Source: Centrapalus pauciflorus | Taxonomy: Eukaryota; Streptophyta; Magnoliopsida; Asterales; Asteraceae | Length of the DNA: 64,000 nucleotides | Direction of reading: 5' to 3' | NCBI GenBank assembly: GCA_020465985.1 | Contig: JAANYP010002852.1 | Location: forward strand, 124,001-188,000 | Shown: piece by piece, positions 20,725-33,010 of the stretch | Position numbering within the stretch: the first letter of the stretch is position 1 | Layout: every line of letters begins with the position of its first letter | The notes under the pieces: generated by a model | Database searches by the model: none | Told to the model about the DNA's origin: nothing | The model's input: only the letters and a program-made list of their open reading frames with translations | Position numbers and translations under genes: made by a program

Positions 20725-23700
20725 TTAAATAACAATAGGATCTTGTAGTCTGATGATTTCAGATACTAACGTATCATTGGTGGCCCATTGAACATATAAT
20801 GTAAGTCTATGTCCATTGACTTTGAATAGTTCACCACCTTTTAGGTCCTGAATTTCTACCGCACCGTGTGGGTAGGTATTAGTTACAATGTATGGACCTG
20901 TCCATTTACTTTTTAATTTACCGGAAAATAGTCTAAGTCTTGCGTTAAATAACCAAACTTTATTTCCTTTGGTAAATACTTTATTTTTAACCATTCTGTC
21001 ATGGAAAACTTTTGTTTTCTCTTTATAAATTCTTGCGCTTTCGTAGGCTTCTCTACGAATTTCTTCCAATTCATTCAATTGGAATTTTCAATCAACACTG
21101 GCATCATGTAAGTTAAAATTTGTGTTTTTGATTGCCCATAGAGCTTGATGTTCTAATTCCACTGGAAGGTGGCAAAGCTTACCATGAACAAGTCGATAAG
21201 GGGACATACTGATTGGTGTTTTAAATGCGATCCTTTATGCCCACAGAGCATCCTCTAATTTTTATTACCAATCTTTACGATCCGGTCTGACAATCTTCTC
21301 AAGGACCATAGGCATTTCATCTGTTTTTGCGATGCCACCAGTTTGCTGGCATCTTGTGCACCCTTTAACAAACTCGTAGGCATCCTTAAATATTGTGGGC
21401 CAGAAAAACCCACACTGCAGTATCCGGTGACCTGTTTTCTTTGCACTGAAATGGCAACCGCATCCATATGCATGGCAGTGTTTATGAATATCCTCGTTAT
21501 CTGAGTTAGGGACACATCGTCTTATAATTTGATATGCTCCTATTTTAAATAGATCAGACTCATCCCAGATGTATTACCTTGCTTGAGCATAGAAATATTT
21601 TCTCTGTTGTGGGTTCCAGTGCTCTAGAAATTTTCTTGTTACATTATTAGTTAACTAAATTCGCAACCCAGGGAATTTTAGATACAGATAATAATTGTTC
21701 TTCAGGGAAAGAGTCCTTGATTTGATCAGTTGAGTTTGTTGGGATTAAGTGAAGCCTTGATAAATGATCGGCAACAACATTTTATGTGCCTTTTTTATCC
21801 TTAATTTCTAGGTCAAATTCTTGCAACAGAAGGATCCACCGAATCAATCTAGGCTTGGCATCCTTCTTCGCCAATAAATTTCATAAAGCACTGTGGTCTG
21901 AGTACACAATTACTTTTGCCCCCCAAATATATTATCTGAATTTATCTAGGGCAAGCACTACGGCTAATAACTCCTTCTCCGTAGTGGTGTAATTGATTTG
22001 TGCCTCATTAAATGTTTTACTTGCGTAGTAAATCACCACTGGCTTTTTCTCAAATCTCTGTCCTAACACAGTGCCAATGGCATAATCACTTGCATCGCAC
22101 ATGACCTCAAAAGGTTGAGACCAATCTGGAGATTGCAGAATTGGCGCTTCAGTTAATTTTGATTTAAGCTTCTCAAATGCTTCCATACAAGCATCATCAA
22201 AATTAAACTCGGTATCTTTTGATAGAAGATTGCATAATGGCCTTGAGATCTCACTGAAATCTTTAATGAATCGCCGACAAAAACCAGCGTGGCCTAAGAA
22301 TGATCTTATTCCTTTATAGTTGGTGAGGTGTGGAAGTGAAGAAATTAATTGATCTTTCGCTTTATCTACCTCCATTCCTCTTTCGGTCACAATGTCATCT
22401 AGGACTACCCCTTCTTTTACCATAAAATGGCTTTTCTCCCAACTTAACACTAAGTTTGTTTCAGTGCATCTCTTTAGGACTTTTTCTAAATGTCCCAGAC
22501 AATCTTCAAATGCTTTATCGAATATGGAGACATCGTCCATAAATATGTCAAGGGAACCACCCACCATATATGAAAATATAGCCATCATACAGCGCTGGAA
22601 TGTGGTGGGTGCATTACATAGTCCAAACGGCATTCTTCGACAGGCAAAGGTGCCATATGGACAAGTAAATGTGGTTTTCTCTTGATCCTCAGGATGAATT
22701 GGAATTTGATTATAACCAGAATATCCATCACGGAAACAGTAAAACTTCTGTCCTGCTAATTTTTCCACTATTTGATCTATGAATGGTAGCGAAAAATGAT
22801 CTTTTAAAGTAGTAGCATTGAGCTTTCTGTAATCAATACAAACTCTTCACCCAGTCACAGGGAGTAGTTATCTTCTCTCCTTCTTCAGTATTAATTACTG
22901 TAATTCCTGATTCCTTGGGTACAATTTGGGTTGGAATTACCCACTTGCTCTAAGATATGGGATATATAATTCCGATGTCCAACCATTTTAATTCTTCTTT
23001 CTTAACTACCTGTCTTAAATTAGGATCCAACCTCTTTTGTGCATTCCGAGCTAGTTTAGCTTCTGGAACAGTAATGATTCGATGCATACACAAAGTGGGA
23101 CTGATTCCTTTTAAATCAGCTATAGTCCATCCTACTGCTTCTTTATATTCGACTAATACTTATAGTAGAGCTTTTTCTTGCTTTTCAGTCAGATGTGATG
23201 AAATTATGACAGGCAACGTGTCATTCTGACCTAAAAAAGTGTATTTTAAATGCGATGGCAGCTCCTTCAATTCTAGGACAGGTGGTTGCTCTATTAAGGG
23301 TTTGGCTGACTGAGGTAAATCAGTAGGTAGTTTTTCAGTCCTATGGGTCCACGGTGGTTGTTTCGATTTCAATGTGGTTTCCATTACTACTTTTAGCTTA
23401 TCACACTCAGTAGAATTCAGTTTGACTAATTCATTCTCTGCAAAGAATAATTCAGTAGCATCTTTAGTGTTGATTAACGAACTATGCTGCTGCGCAAGTT
23501 CATCCACCATGTCTATAAGATAACACTCTGAATCAATAGTAGAGACACTTGAAGCATTAAACACATTCAATCTTAATTTCCTATTACCAAAGGCAATATC
23601 CACTACTCATGTCCTACAATTAATTTGTGCATTAATCGTGGCTAAGAATGGTCTGCCTAGGATAATAGATGGTTGATTATCTCGTATTGAACTCTCAGTG

Positions 23701-25976
23701 TCCAATACTAGGAAATCAACTGGATAGTAAAAATCTTCAACTTTTACTATGACATTTATAGAATACCTCTTGGGCACTTGGTTGACCGATCTGCCAGCTG
23801 TAAGATAATATTAGTTGTCTATAACTGGCCTAGATCATGTTTATCAAACAAGTTTCCAAGTAATATATTAACACTAGTTCCAAGATCAAGCAGTGCCTTC
23901 TTAATCTGCACATTACCTATAGTCACTGGAATCAATGGTGATCCAGGGTCTTTCAGCTTTGGAGGTAGAGAACTAGCAACTATGCACTTAATTGTTCAAT
24001 TAAACTGATCTGCTTTGGGAGCGAGACATTATACTTTCTTTTCACAGTGCCTAGATCTTTCATAAATTTGGCATAAGAGGGAACCTGTTGAATGGCCTTT
24101 ATCAAAGGAATATTGATCTTAACTTGATTGAACTAGTCCCACAGATCCTCTGGTTGTGGGCCTCTTTGCCATTTGGAGAAGATTTTGGGTTTTCTAAAGC
24201 AGCAGGATAAGGAGGAGGAATTGAAGTATCCTGATTCTTATCCACCTACCCAAATTTGGGAGTTGGGATATCTACTTTAATTGGCTCTTTAAAAGAAACC
24301 TTCTTAGGCAACTCCTTTTTCGGATCCTCTTTCTCCTCATACACGACTTCAGTGTCGGTATCTTCTTCTGCCTCTTTTTCTTTAGGCATCTTTATTGTCT
24401 ACCTTTTTACCACTTCTTAATATGGTTATCTTAGATACTTCATTAACTTCGTTTATCGCATGTTTCTTTTCTTTATTATGATGAGCATGTGAAGGATTGG
24501 GAATAATATTGCTAGGATGCTTCCCCTCTTCACGTCTAGTGAGCGATTCAACTATCTGGCCCATCAGGGAGTTAACATCTACATGGTCTTAGTACTAGTA
24601 GCTGATTGCTGCTTCATAAATTCAGCAAACTCTGAGAATTGCGAAGAAGTCATATTTGTTTCCACTTGGAATTGTGGTTGATCACTATGATTTGACTTGT
24701 AATATCGCTCATCCTTAGCTGCGGAAGTTGAACCTTATTGATATTCTCTCTTTGGTGGTTCAAATATGGGTTTAGATTGATGATCGGTAGGCTGATAATT
24801 TTTCCATCAAAAGTTGGGATGGTTTCTTCACCCCGGATTGTATGTTTCCGAAAATGGATTATCCCTCTCTCGATGAGCTCTGAATCCGTAAACTTTCTTA
24901 ACAAATTCCATAGTGGATTGCACTTGAGGACATGCTTCGGAATGATGCGATGGATCACTGCGTGTAACACAGTTAATTGATGCACTAGGGTTTGAAAGAC
25001 CCTTCATCAATTGATCCATTTTCTTGCCAAGTTCAGAAATCTCACTTTTAACTTGACGTTTCCAGGCATTATCTATGCCCATAACTTATACTCCTATGCT
25101 TTTTTAACCACCTTGTACTTTAAGACCTTTACAGAGTTGACTAAGCAACTCCCAAGCTTCGTCGTCTTCGTTACCTAAAAATGTGCCTCCGGTGACAGCT
25201 ATAATCATATTACGACTCTCTTGACTCACACCATTTGGGTACTTTGGGGTGTGGACAAGCTCTCAATAATTCGTTCATACGATCGATTTGTTCGCCTGAC
25301 TTTTATTTAAATCCGGTGATTTCCTTTCTTTTCTCGGTTGTTTTACCAATGGGATAATATTCATTAAGGAATTCTCGTTTCATTTGATCCCATGTTGTAA
25401 TGCTATTGGTTGGTAAGGATACGAACCATATCTTCGCTTTCTCTTATAATGAGAAAGGAAATAATCGATGTTTTAAACCGTCGGTGGTTATACCTCGAAC
25501 ATGGTTGGCTTTACAAATAGATGTGAACTCAGCTAGATGTTTGTAGGGTTCCTCGCTTGGCATCCCTAGGGTTCCTCGCTTGACATCCCTCGGAAGATCT
25601 GAAGAATTTGGAATAATTGAGGACTAACTTCGGGTTCGTTCTCGTTTTCGGGATAACGGATTGGAGACGGGTCAGGCACATCACCAGGGAGGTAATGTGA
25701 CTCAAACGTGCGCCTCGGTTGATCACCCATTCTAGCAGCTATGTGCTCGGGTTTTTCTTGATCACGATTTTGCGTCGAAATCGGAGGGCTTTCTAAATAA
25801 GGAATCTCTGAATTAGGAATTTCTAAATTAGGAATTTCTTCCTCTTGTGCATTTGAATTCTCCGTGATTAATTGCTGTTTTTGAATCCTGACAGTCTTTC
25901 GGTTCAATTTCGCTACTCTTTCGATCTCGGGTTCCAATTGTAGCGGCAATCCTCTAGCCGATCGACGTGTGTGCAT
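20725..25976 (-). pseudogene. Athila-type Ty3/gypsy gag-pol, internally deleted
   Basis: The frame opens at 25976 (MHTRRSARG, LEPEIERVAKL), an Athila-style gag start, with a Cys/His motif (CVTRSDPSHHSEAC) near 24960. Protease LLDLGTSVNIL lies near 23900, then RT 21932-22880 with catalytic FMDD, RNase H, the integrase zinc region (HKHCHAYGC then CTRCQQ) at 21270-21530, and the integrase C-terminus 20725-21078 (GPYIV, FKVNGHRL). Many frameshifts and stops are present. The integrase core with its D,D,E residues is missing between about 21255 and 21300, where the zinc-domain tail joins sequence that normally follows the core. No 5' LTR is found on the right. Confidence 0.85.
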
Positions 25977-26370
25977 ACGCTGAATAAAATACTAAAATTT
26001 AATGCTTAATTAAACTAATTTTATTTTTGGTGGTGAAGTAGAGGACTACAATTACCTTTTCGGACTTTTTTAATTTTTAATTTTATTTTTAATTATAATA
26101 AACAAAAGACTAAAAATAACTAAGGAACTCAAATTAAACTTAAGAACCTAAAACTAAGGACAAAGACTAACTTCAGACATGTTCCGAAATATAGTAAATA
26201 ATATTTAGAACATTTATTTCTTAGTCCTAAGTGTTCACAGTTACCCTTTATTCGTCCCTATGGTTCATGTCAATCCTATCTTAGTTCAGATCATTTCCTA
26301 GGAGTCCATTCTAATATCATAACCTATGTTTGAGTGTAGTCCTCGCGGACACTTGAAACCTCAAACTAAT
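25977..26370 (-). other. Junction of Athila gag leader and chromovirus leader
   Basis: To the right is a chromovirus 5' untranslated leader (minus strand CATTAGTTTGAGGTTTCAAG after the primer site). To the left is AT-rich sequence leading into the Athila gag. The switch lies somewhere near 26050-26200. No LTR end or target duplication is visible, so a deletion or recombination junction is likely. Confidence 0.5.
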
Positions 26371-26382
26371 GCTCTGATATCA
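26371..26382 (-). other. Chromovirus 1 primer-binding site (Met-tRNA type, one mismatch)
   Basis: The plus strand reads GCTCTGATATCA, so the minus strand is TGATATCAGAGC, one base off the canonical TGGTATCAGAGC. It is separated by three bases from the LTR end at 26386. Confidence 0.75.
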
Positions 26383-27360
26383 AACTGAAACATCCTCCTT
26401 TATTTAGTGATATATGATATCTCCAAGATCAACATACAACCCAACATTAGCGTATGATTTGTGTTTCAAGCATAAAATAATTTTAAGTACATCAACACTA
26501 ATGCATAAAGTTGTTATAGACTACAGTGTCATAATCTAATTATTACCACATCATTGTTCAACTTGCAACATCATTAATAACCAGCCCCAATGCTACATAT
26601 TCTTCAATTACCAGTTAGCTTCTATAGGTCACCAGGAATTTGAATGAAAGCCTAAGTAGAAGGCCGAGCTACTTCTTTTCCTTTTCCTGAAAACATGTGA
26701 AAGTCAACAGTAAGCTACCACTTAGTGAGATAACAGATTACATATTCCACAGATATTTCATTACAAACCAAACGTGAATACGGGCAGTGAATTGCCCCTT
26801 TGTGCGGAGGGCATGGATAACAAGTGTTCATCATGCAGAGAAAGCAAGGATTGGCAGTTCAAGTATCGATCGGGGATGTACAACTTGGCTGGAATGAGAT
26901 ATATGGGATGATCAGTACCCGATAGTGGCCTTCTGTCAACCTTAGCCAAGGTCACACTCGATTATGAGATAATCTTCATGCAGAGATGGCATGTACTAAA
27001 AGATGCACTTTCAAGTGAATGCAAGCTACATGTTTAAAACTTGTCAAGTACGAGTGTGCATCAATGACAATAAATCAGGTAAGAGTGCAATTGATATGTA
27101 TGAGCAATAGGAACATGCCAGTGATATGAATGCAAAGAAAATAAATGCTTGAATAGTAATCTATCATTCACAATGGTTTACTTAGCAAGGATGCCCTGGA
27201 ATGATACCACAGGGTCTTACACAGTACAAGTAGGCTTTACCACAATATTTTAATCAATGTGTGTTAGTCAACAGCATATTGGTCCTGTTAAGTTAGTGTA
27301 ATAGAATATCATCATTAATATTGTTTAAAAAACTTAATTTAATAATTTATTTCAAATTGA

Positions 27361-27505
27361 TCCGAAATTCAGACCCCAACCGAAATTCTGATGAAAACAA
27401 ATTTCGGGTGATCCGAGATTCCCATACTTAGAATTACTATTTTGCATTAATTCATCCGAAATTCGGATGGTTGCTTGATCCGAATTCGGGTGCCTTGGTA
27501 TCCGT
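27361..27505. repeat. CCGAAATTCGG dyad cluster in chromovirus 1 LTR
   Basis: Motifs such as ATCCGAAATTCGGAT (27453-27467) and TCCGAATTCGGG (27479-27490) recur with starts at about 27361, 27380, 27412, 27455, 27479 and 27501. Steps are often near 19-24 nt or twice that. The centres are self-complementary. The related LTRs have GACTCGCCGAGTC or TCCGAATTCGG in the equivalent zone. Confidence 0.6.
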
Positions 27506-28156
27506 AATTCGTATCTTGACTTGTGAATTTTCAAGTTTTCTATCCGAGATTGCATCTGAGTTCCATTGGATCCGAAATACGTGTAGACCTGAATTATGTT
27601 CATCAGACCCGAATTCATACTTAGACATTTTTATATTTTCCAGATTTCATTTTTGGTCATTTTTTTACTTATTTTGTTGAAACTCTGGAAGAATAGTCCA
27701 AAATCCTTATTTTTAACACTTATTAACATGATTATAAACACAATATGTACCAAATCAGCTTCCTTTTTGACGTTTTCTTCAATATCGACGAACACACACA
27801 CTAAACACATAGTTAATTCCCCAAAACATACTTAGAGCTTGAATCAGAAGCTGAAATTTGGTATATAACTTTTCTATCACTCGATTTAAACATATTCACT
27901 AGAATATTTAACATGCAACAACATCCATATCTTAAATCTGAGATTCGGTTCACATAAAAACCAAACTCAAAACCCCCAAATTCATATGTTTAGAGATATT
28001 TTACCTCAAACAAGTCGTTGCAGGGATTATAGTTCTTTATTAGCGGCTTGAATCAAACTTTTTAGCACTTGATTCCAAATTTTTCGTGTTCTTCATTTGG
28101 AGATTAAGAAAATCCCGTGGGTTTTTTAGAAAAAGAAACGTAGAGTGTATTTTAGA

Positions 28157-28178
28157 AAGAGAGAGAGAGAGAGAGAGA
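28157..28178. repeat. (GA)n microsatellite in chromovirus 1 LTR
   Basis: A near-perfect run of about eleven GA units. I see no further function. Confidence 0.9.
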
Positions 28179-28489
28179 TGGTGGAAGAGAGGGCGAGTGA
28201 ATTTGCAAAATTGAACGGTCATTTGCACATTTCATCATATTTATTGATATTTTTCCATATTTGCACATTACACCCCTCAACTTTGTATTTTCTCATTTGC
28301 ATTTTTTTAAATATCCATGTCGGTTTCTCATTGTTATGCTTGCTCAAAAGGCAACAATGATGATTTCTCATCATCATTATCATTTCTAAATATATGAAAT
28401 GAAAATTTTTTAATCACCATAACAATCCATCAAAACACAATTAAAGTCTTAACTACTCATTTTATAAAATTCGAAATTAGGATTTTACA

Positions 28490-30013
28490 CGTTAGTATCT
28501 CAAGAGTAATCCTGGGATGACCTGACACAGACGGACTGGATCTAGCCATTTTAGGATTTCCATCCTTCATTTCTACTCCACCAGGTGTGGAGGCAAATTC
28601 GAATGTTGCTAAGGACGTCACGTAAACGGCCTTTATAAGTTGCAGCGTGTTATGAGATGGGGGATGGGATGTGGTCAAATGAACGTCAGTCAATGAGGGC
28701 GCCAGATGACTTATTTCAACATTTCCCCCCTCCAAGCGAGGGGTGATGGCATGTGTGCTATGTCCCTGTGGAATAAAGCAGGTTCTTGTCGAGTGGAGCA
28801 TGAGTGGCTGGTGGGGTGTGCAAGAGCTATTTGACTAGTAGCCTTTTCCGGACATGTCCGGCTTATGGGCGTTGGTACTCCCTCAGCATTCTTCCAGTCC
28901 ACACAATCGTTTCTCAATAGGTCAGAGATGGTCTTTACGGAGCCAGCCACCTCTGCCTCGTCTGCCACTGCTCACTCTCACAACACTCGTCTCCCACTTA
29001 CCAATCCCCAATATATTTACAGCTCCCTCTCCCTGATCCTCACTCATATGCTCCTCACCATCGAAAGTGGTTGACCCAGTCGGTTTTTACTAAGCCTCGT
29101 CTGTGTAGACACTCATGATATATACCATTACCAATTCATTGTCCAATCAGCGCAGTGTAGTAAGAAAAGTGGGATGTCCTTGACAGGTACCCGAGGTAGT
29201 TCCCTCAGCAACTTGAATCTTGGAAGTGTCACTGCCTTGTACATGTTGGTTTCTGTCCATTCGTGTATATCGTCGTCATTATCCATGGCGAACTGGATAA
29301 ATAATTTGAGGAAGCGTTGAAACTGAATGAACTTTTTCTAACCTTTATCTTTGACTGCCCGTTAGAGTTCATCAAAGATGAACTGGGCGAAGTCATAATG
29401 TCTGTCATATGCGAAGGCAGTGAACATGGAGAGGACGTGGATATTGACGGATTCATGGCCAGAATGTTTCCCGGTGAAACATTTGTTAAAGAAGTCGAAA
29501 AAGACTCGCCATTGGCATTGTATGTTTTTTGTTTTAAAATTCGACTGCTTTGTGAGTGAGCCGTCGTATCCCAAGGCTTGGACTTGTTGGAGCTTCTGGT
29601 CGGTAGTAGAAATGGGGGCGAATGTGTATTTATTGTGGGGAAATTTTCGTTGGGTAGGGGTAGGATATGGTGGACGGATTCAAAGGTGATAAGAATGGGA
29701 ATGTAGTCAATTTTTGATAAAAAGTGAGGTACTGCCTCATCAGTGTATTGAATGTAATGCCCAAATTGTTGAAGGTATATGGAAGGGGCGGAGTTGGTGG
29801 TGGTCAGAGCGTAAAGATGGGATGGCCTTAGAGGATATCAAAAGTGATATCTTCGACTTCTTGGCGAAGGGTGAGAATGTCTAACTGCCAACTTTGATGT
29901 GCGAACTCTATGAACACAGCCGAGTTCAACAATATAGATTCAGGAAGCTGCTGGTTATTATGTGAGATTTGTGGGTGGGGGATGGTAAGTGTTGGTATTT
30001 GGCTTTGCTCCAT
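28490..30013 (-). pseudogene. Copia C aORF, strongly decayed
   Basis: Minus-strand fragments: 29828-30013 (MEQSQIPTLT, LLNSAVFIEFAHQSW), 29362-29574 with WRVFFDFFNKCFTG and YDFAQFIFDEL, then a shifted frame with KFIQFQRFLKLF, and a Pro/Ser-rich tail 28457-28968. The WRVFFDF..KCF..., AQFIFDEL and QRFL spacing follows the WKYLVHI..QC, SNMIFQGM and YPRFL pattern of the copia B aORF, so I read it as a divergent copy. Identity is low and the frames are broken. It lies downstream of copia C RNase H, as expected, and is cut at 28489 by the chromovirus LTR. Confidence 0.5.
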
Positions 30014-32109
30014 TAGTATTGTAAATGAAAATTTGTTTGTGAAAATCAGACTAATAAAGATATATAAATCATTGAGACACTGTCTGAAATTGGTGTGAGA
30101 TAGAACTTATCTATCCTGTTTAAATGATCGGGTTTTCTTTCAGTAGTATAAGAATAATACTGATGGAAATTCAATGTCGATCATTAAGAGACCAATGTTA
30201 GAATATACATGTTCACTCAAATACTTATTACCAACTAGGACCAACGGTGCAACGACAAGGAAGTTATTCTGTTTTTGGAAAATTTTGAATTTTTGAAGTA
30301 AGAAAAGAAATATACAAGTGTTGAACTTCGGATGGTCCGAAGTTTGGGTGAGGTCCAAGACAATGTACTAGTCGAAGTATGCATTTTGAGGACCAAAGTT
30401 CGGTTGGTCTTCACATCCGAAGTTTGGATGAAGCACATCATTGTGACATGAAATACAATATGCAAGTGCTGGTGTGGCATCCGAAGTTCGGATGTTGCAT
30501 CCAAAGTTCGTGTGTCATGCGGAACTTTGGGTGAACCTTAGGTTATACTTAGAATAATGAATTGTAATGACAGTTCATGTGTTCATGCACATGCATACGA
30601 CTATAGTGACCCTAACACAAAATACCCTAAAAATGTAGATCCTAATTCGAAAAATGGAAATGAACAACATTAATACTAACAAAAATATTACATACATGTA
30701 AATCTAATCTAAAAATTGCAAAAAGCGAGGCAAAAACCCTCGAAAATCATATAATCTGAAAACAGTGAATGAGCATGTTAAATTGTGAAATAAAAGGTTA
30801 TGTGTGTTACCTGCTGTCTGTTTAGATGTAAAATGAAAGAATCCTCAAGAACAACAACTTAGAAATGATGTTTTTTGAGTGATTTGAGGGGGAAAATGAC
30901 GATGACTGTCGCTGGTACTATAGTAGTTGAAGGGGAGAAGAAAGGTTTTGAAGACGCCGGCCCGCCATTTCTATAAGGGAGAGGTGGGCGGGGGTTTTAG
31001 ACCACAAAACAACCAAGCACATCATAAAAAATGGGCCAAAATAAATCTGTTTAACAAAAAATGGGCTTAAGTTAAAATAAAAAATTTAAGCAGAAATAAA
31101 AAATAAGTTTTGGGCTTTTAGAAAAAAAAATTTTGAACCAAATGTAAATTTTTTTTTGTGTGTTTCACTTTTTCAAATATAAACAAGATAAAATAAAATG
31201 CTTTTGTGATTTTCAGAAGATTTGCAACGTTAGGGAATTAAATAATTAAAAAGAATATCTATTTGTATTTTTCAAGTAAAATTAATTAATTAAAAAAAAT
31301 ACTTTTTTATTTTTTAAAATAAAAATCAAAGGGTTCAATATGAAAAAAAAAAACCAACATGCTTTAATGTTTTTGGTGATTTAATCTCTCCGTGTTATTT
31401 TTTCCTAAGAAAGTCCTATAGTTATTGTTTTTAATTCGGTTTAGTTTTGTTTTTTTCATAATCAACCCTGACTTTTTTCACAAATAACCAACATATTTTC
31501 ACTATTTTTCACCGTAAAGTCCACAGACTTGATGACAGTCTGAAAAAATAAAAAAACGTCCAAAAACTACAAAAAAATATTCTACTTAAGAATTTTATTG
31601 GTAAAAAATATCACGGAGGGACTAAACCGTAAAAATGTGAAAAACATGTTGGTTCTTTTCACATTACCATAAATTTAAAGATAAAACAAAATAAACTAGA
31701 ATAAGAATAAGAATAGAGTAAAACAAATTTATATTTTCTCCCCTACAAGTGTGCATACTTGGAAAATGAATTAAAGTAATGCAAACTTGTATTGAAAGAA
31801 ATAGTCCCCCTTAACTAAATATTTATCTGTTGATACAGAAACCAATTACCCCTAAAAAGATGAAGAAAGGCTAATAAACCTGAATATTTGGTTACTCACT
31901 TAATATGAACATTACACATAGCTATTGTCAGTTTCACCAGAATTAAACACTTAAAATAGATAAAAGAACACGAAAAATAATTTTGTGAGAAGTCCCATGA
32001 ATTGAAGTTACAGATATTTTCGAAATAAAGAAGTTTCAATTTATTATGATAATAATCTTGAAACATAACTTTTTAAGAAGGCCAATTTAACATACCAATG
32101 TGAGATACT
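30014..32109 (-). other. Copia C noncoding stretch between pol and aORF
   Basis: Gene-free and strongly AT-rich (especially 31060-31740). It includes a polypurine-like tract complement (TCCCCCTT) near 31805, a pyrimidine-rich leader around 30900-30960 and a GTAACA donor-like site at 30815 on the minus strand. The repeat cluster 30326-30530 is listed separately. No LTR of copia C was found. Confidence 0.5.
30326..30530. repeat. CCGAAGTTCGG-type repeat cluster upstream of copia C aORF
   Basis: Variants of ATCCGAAGTTCGGATG occur with cores at about 30336, 30371, 30392, 30415, 30479, 30500 and 30520. Several steps are 20-23 nt. The best copy, at 30479-30494, is nearly self-complementary. It lies in the same position relative to the aORF as the TCGA array of copia F. 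Confidence 0.6.
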
Positions 32110-32582
32110 AAAACCGAACACGAGGTTCGTCTAAGGCTTTAGTAAATATATCAGCATGTTGAAACTTTGTTCCAACAAAATACAATTCTATTATCCTTTT
32201 TGTATGTGGTCTTTACTTAAAGTGATACATGATGTATATGTACTTTATCCTTGAGTTTTGCACGGGATTGCAAGAGATAACAATCTCACTACAGGAGTCA
32301 CGGTGGACTGGGATGTTCGTGAGAGAAAATCTGTAATCATGCAATTGTGTCCACATCCACAGCACCTGAGAGCAACCGCTTGCAGCTGCTACATACTCAT
32401 CGTCGGCTGTGGCTGTGGAAACACAATTTTTCTTTTTGGAAGACCAAGTCACTAGTCAGTCACCAAAGAACTGAATTTCACCTGATGTGCTTTTACGATC
32501 TACTCGGCAACCTACAAAGTCAGCATCTGAAAAGGAGGTTATATCAAAATTGGGTCCCTTTGGATACCATAAAACATGATTC
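32110..32582 (-). pseudogene. Copia C RNase H
   Basis: The minus strand contains WSSKKKNCVSTATADDEYVAAAS, a WTQLHDY segment, then HADIFTKAL, the standard copia RNase H C-terminus, with stops (for example after IYIMYHFK). The upstream part shows a YPKGTQF-like stretch in shifted frames. It is split from its RT by the TRIM insertion. Confidence 0.8.
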
Positions 32583-33005
32583 TATAACAGCTAAGACCAC
32601 CCCGAGAAAAGATATTGCCCGCTTTGGCAAAGGCCGCACGGTTTTGTTTCTGGAAGCCAAGCCATAGGCCCGCCACAAAATGCATCTTGGTGGATAGAGA
32701 CAACCTGACCCTTATATGCGAATATTAGTTTCTCCTTTCCACCAATGTGGGATGTTACAATCCCTCCCCCATGGGTACACAATGTCCCCGATGTGCACAT
32801 TGACCCGGTGCCTGGCTCTGATACCAACTATAACAGCCCAGACCACCCCGACACAAGATATTGTCCGCTTTGGCAAAGGCTGCAGGGTTTTGATTCCGGA
32901 AGCCAAGCCATAGGCCCGCCCCAAAACGCGTCTAGGTGGATTGAGACAACCTCAAACTTATATGGGCATATTAGTTTATTCTCTCCACCGATGTGGGATG
33001 TTATA
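32583..33005 (-). mobile_element. TRIM (terminal-repeat retrotransposon in miniature), TSD GATTC
   Basis: Complete 423-bp element. Terminal repeats 32583-32759 and 32829-33005 are 177 bp each, starting TATAACAGC and ending GATGTTACA or GATGTTATA on the plus strand. The 69-bp interior holds only a primer site complementary to initiator Met-tRNA (32813-32826, minus) and a polypurine tract (32760-32770, minus). GATTC flanks both sides (32578-32582, 33006-33010). It has no ORF and depends on proteins from other elements. Repeats containing AAAGCGGACAATATC are, from memory, widespread in eudicot TRIMs. I see no 5S rRNA promoter, so it is not obviously Cassandra. Confidence 0.92.
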
Positions 33006-33010
33006 GATTC

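Larger units (their letters stand above)
26386..28489 (-). mobile_element. 5' LTR of a Tekay/Del-type chromovirus (element 1)
   Basis: The plus strand starts TGAAACATCC and ends GGATTTTACA (2,104 bp). On the minus strand the LTR therefore ends GGATGTTTCA next to the primer site. It is homologous to the LTRs at 1369-3584 and 34390-60327: the blocks around CTAGAAGG, the TTTCCTG motif and the stretch before TACATATTCCACAGATAT align. The interior (gag, pol) is absent apart from the leader. CGTTA at 28490-28494 would be the right target copy, but no partner is identifiable. Confidence 0.8.

Noticed and set aside
21932..22768. FMDD instead of YxDD in the Athila RT as an unusual active site
   Set aside because: FMDD is, as far as I recall, normal for Athila-lineage reverse transcriptases.
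28457..29074. Possible host gene around 28457-29074, because of better GC content and several frames
   Set aside because: Fragments flanking it match the aORF pattern and it follows copia C RNase H on the same strand, so a decayed element ORF explains it better.
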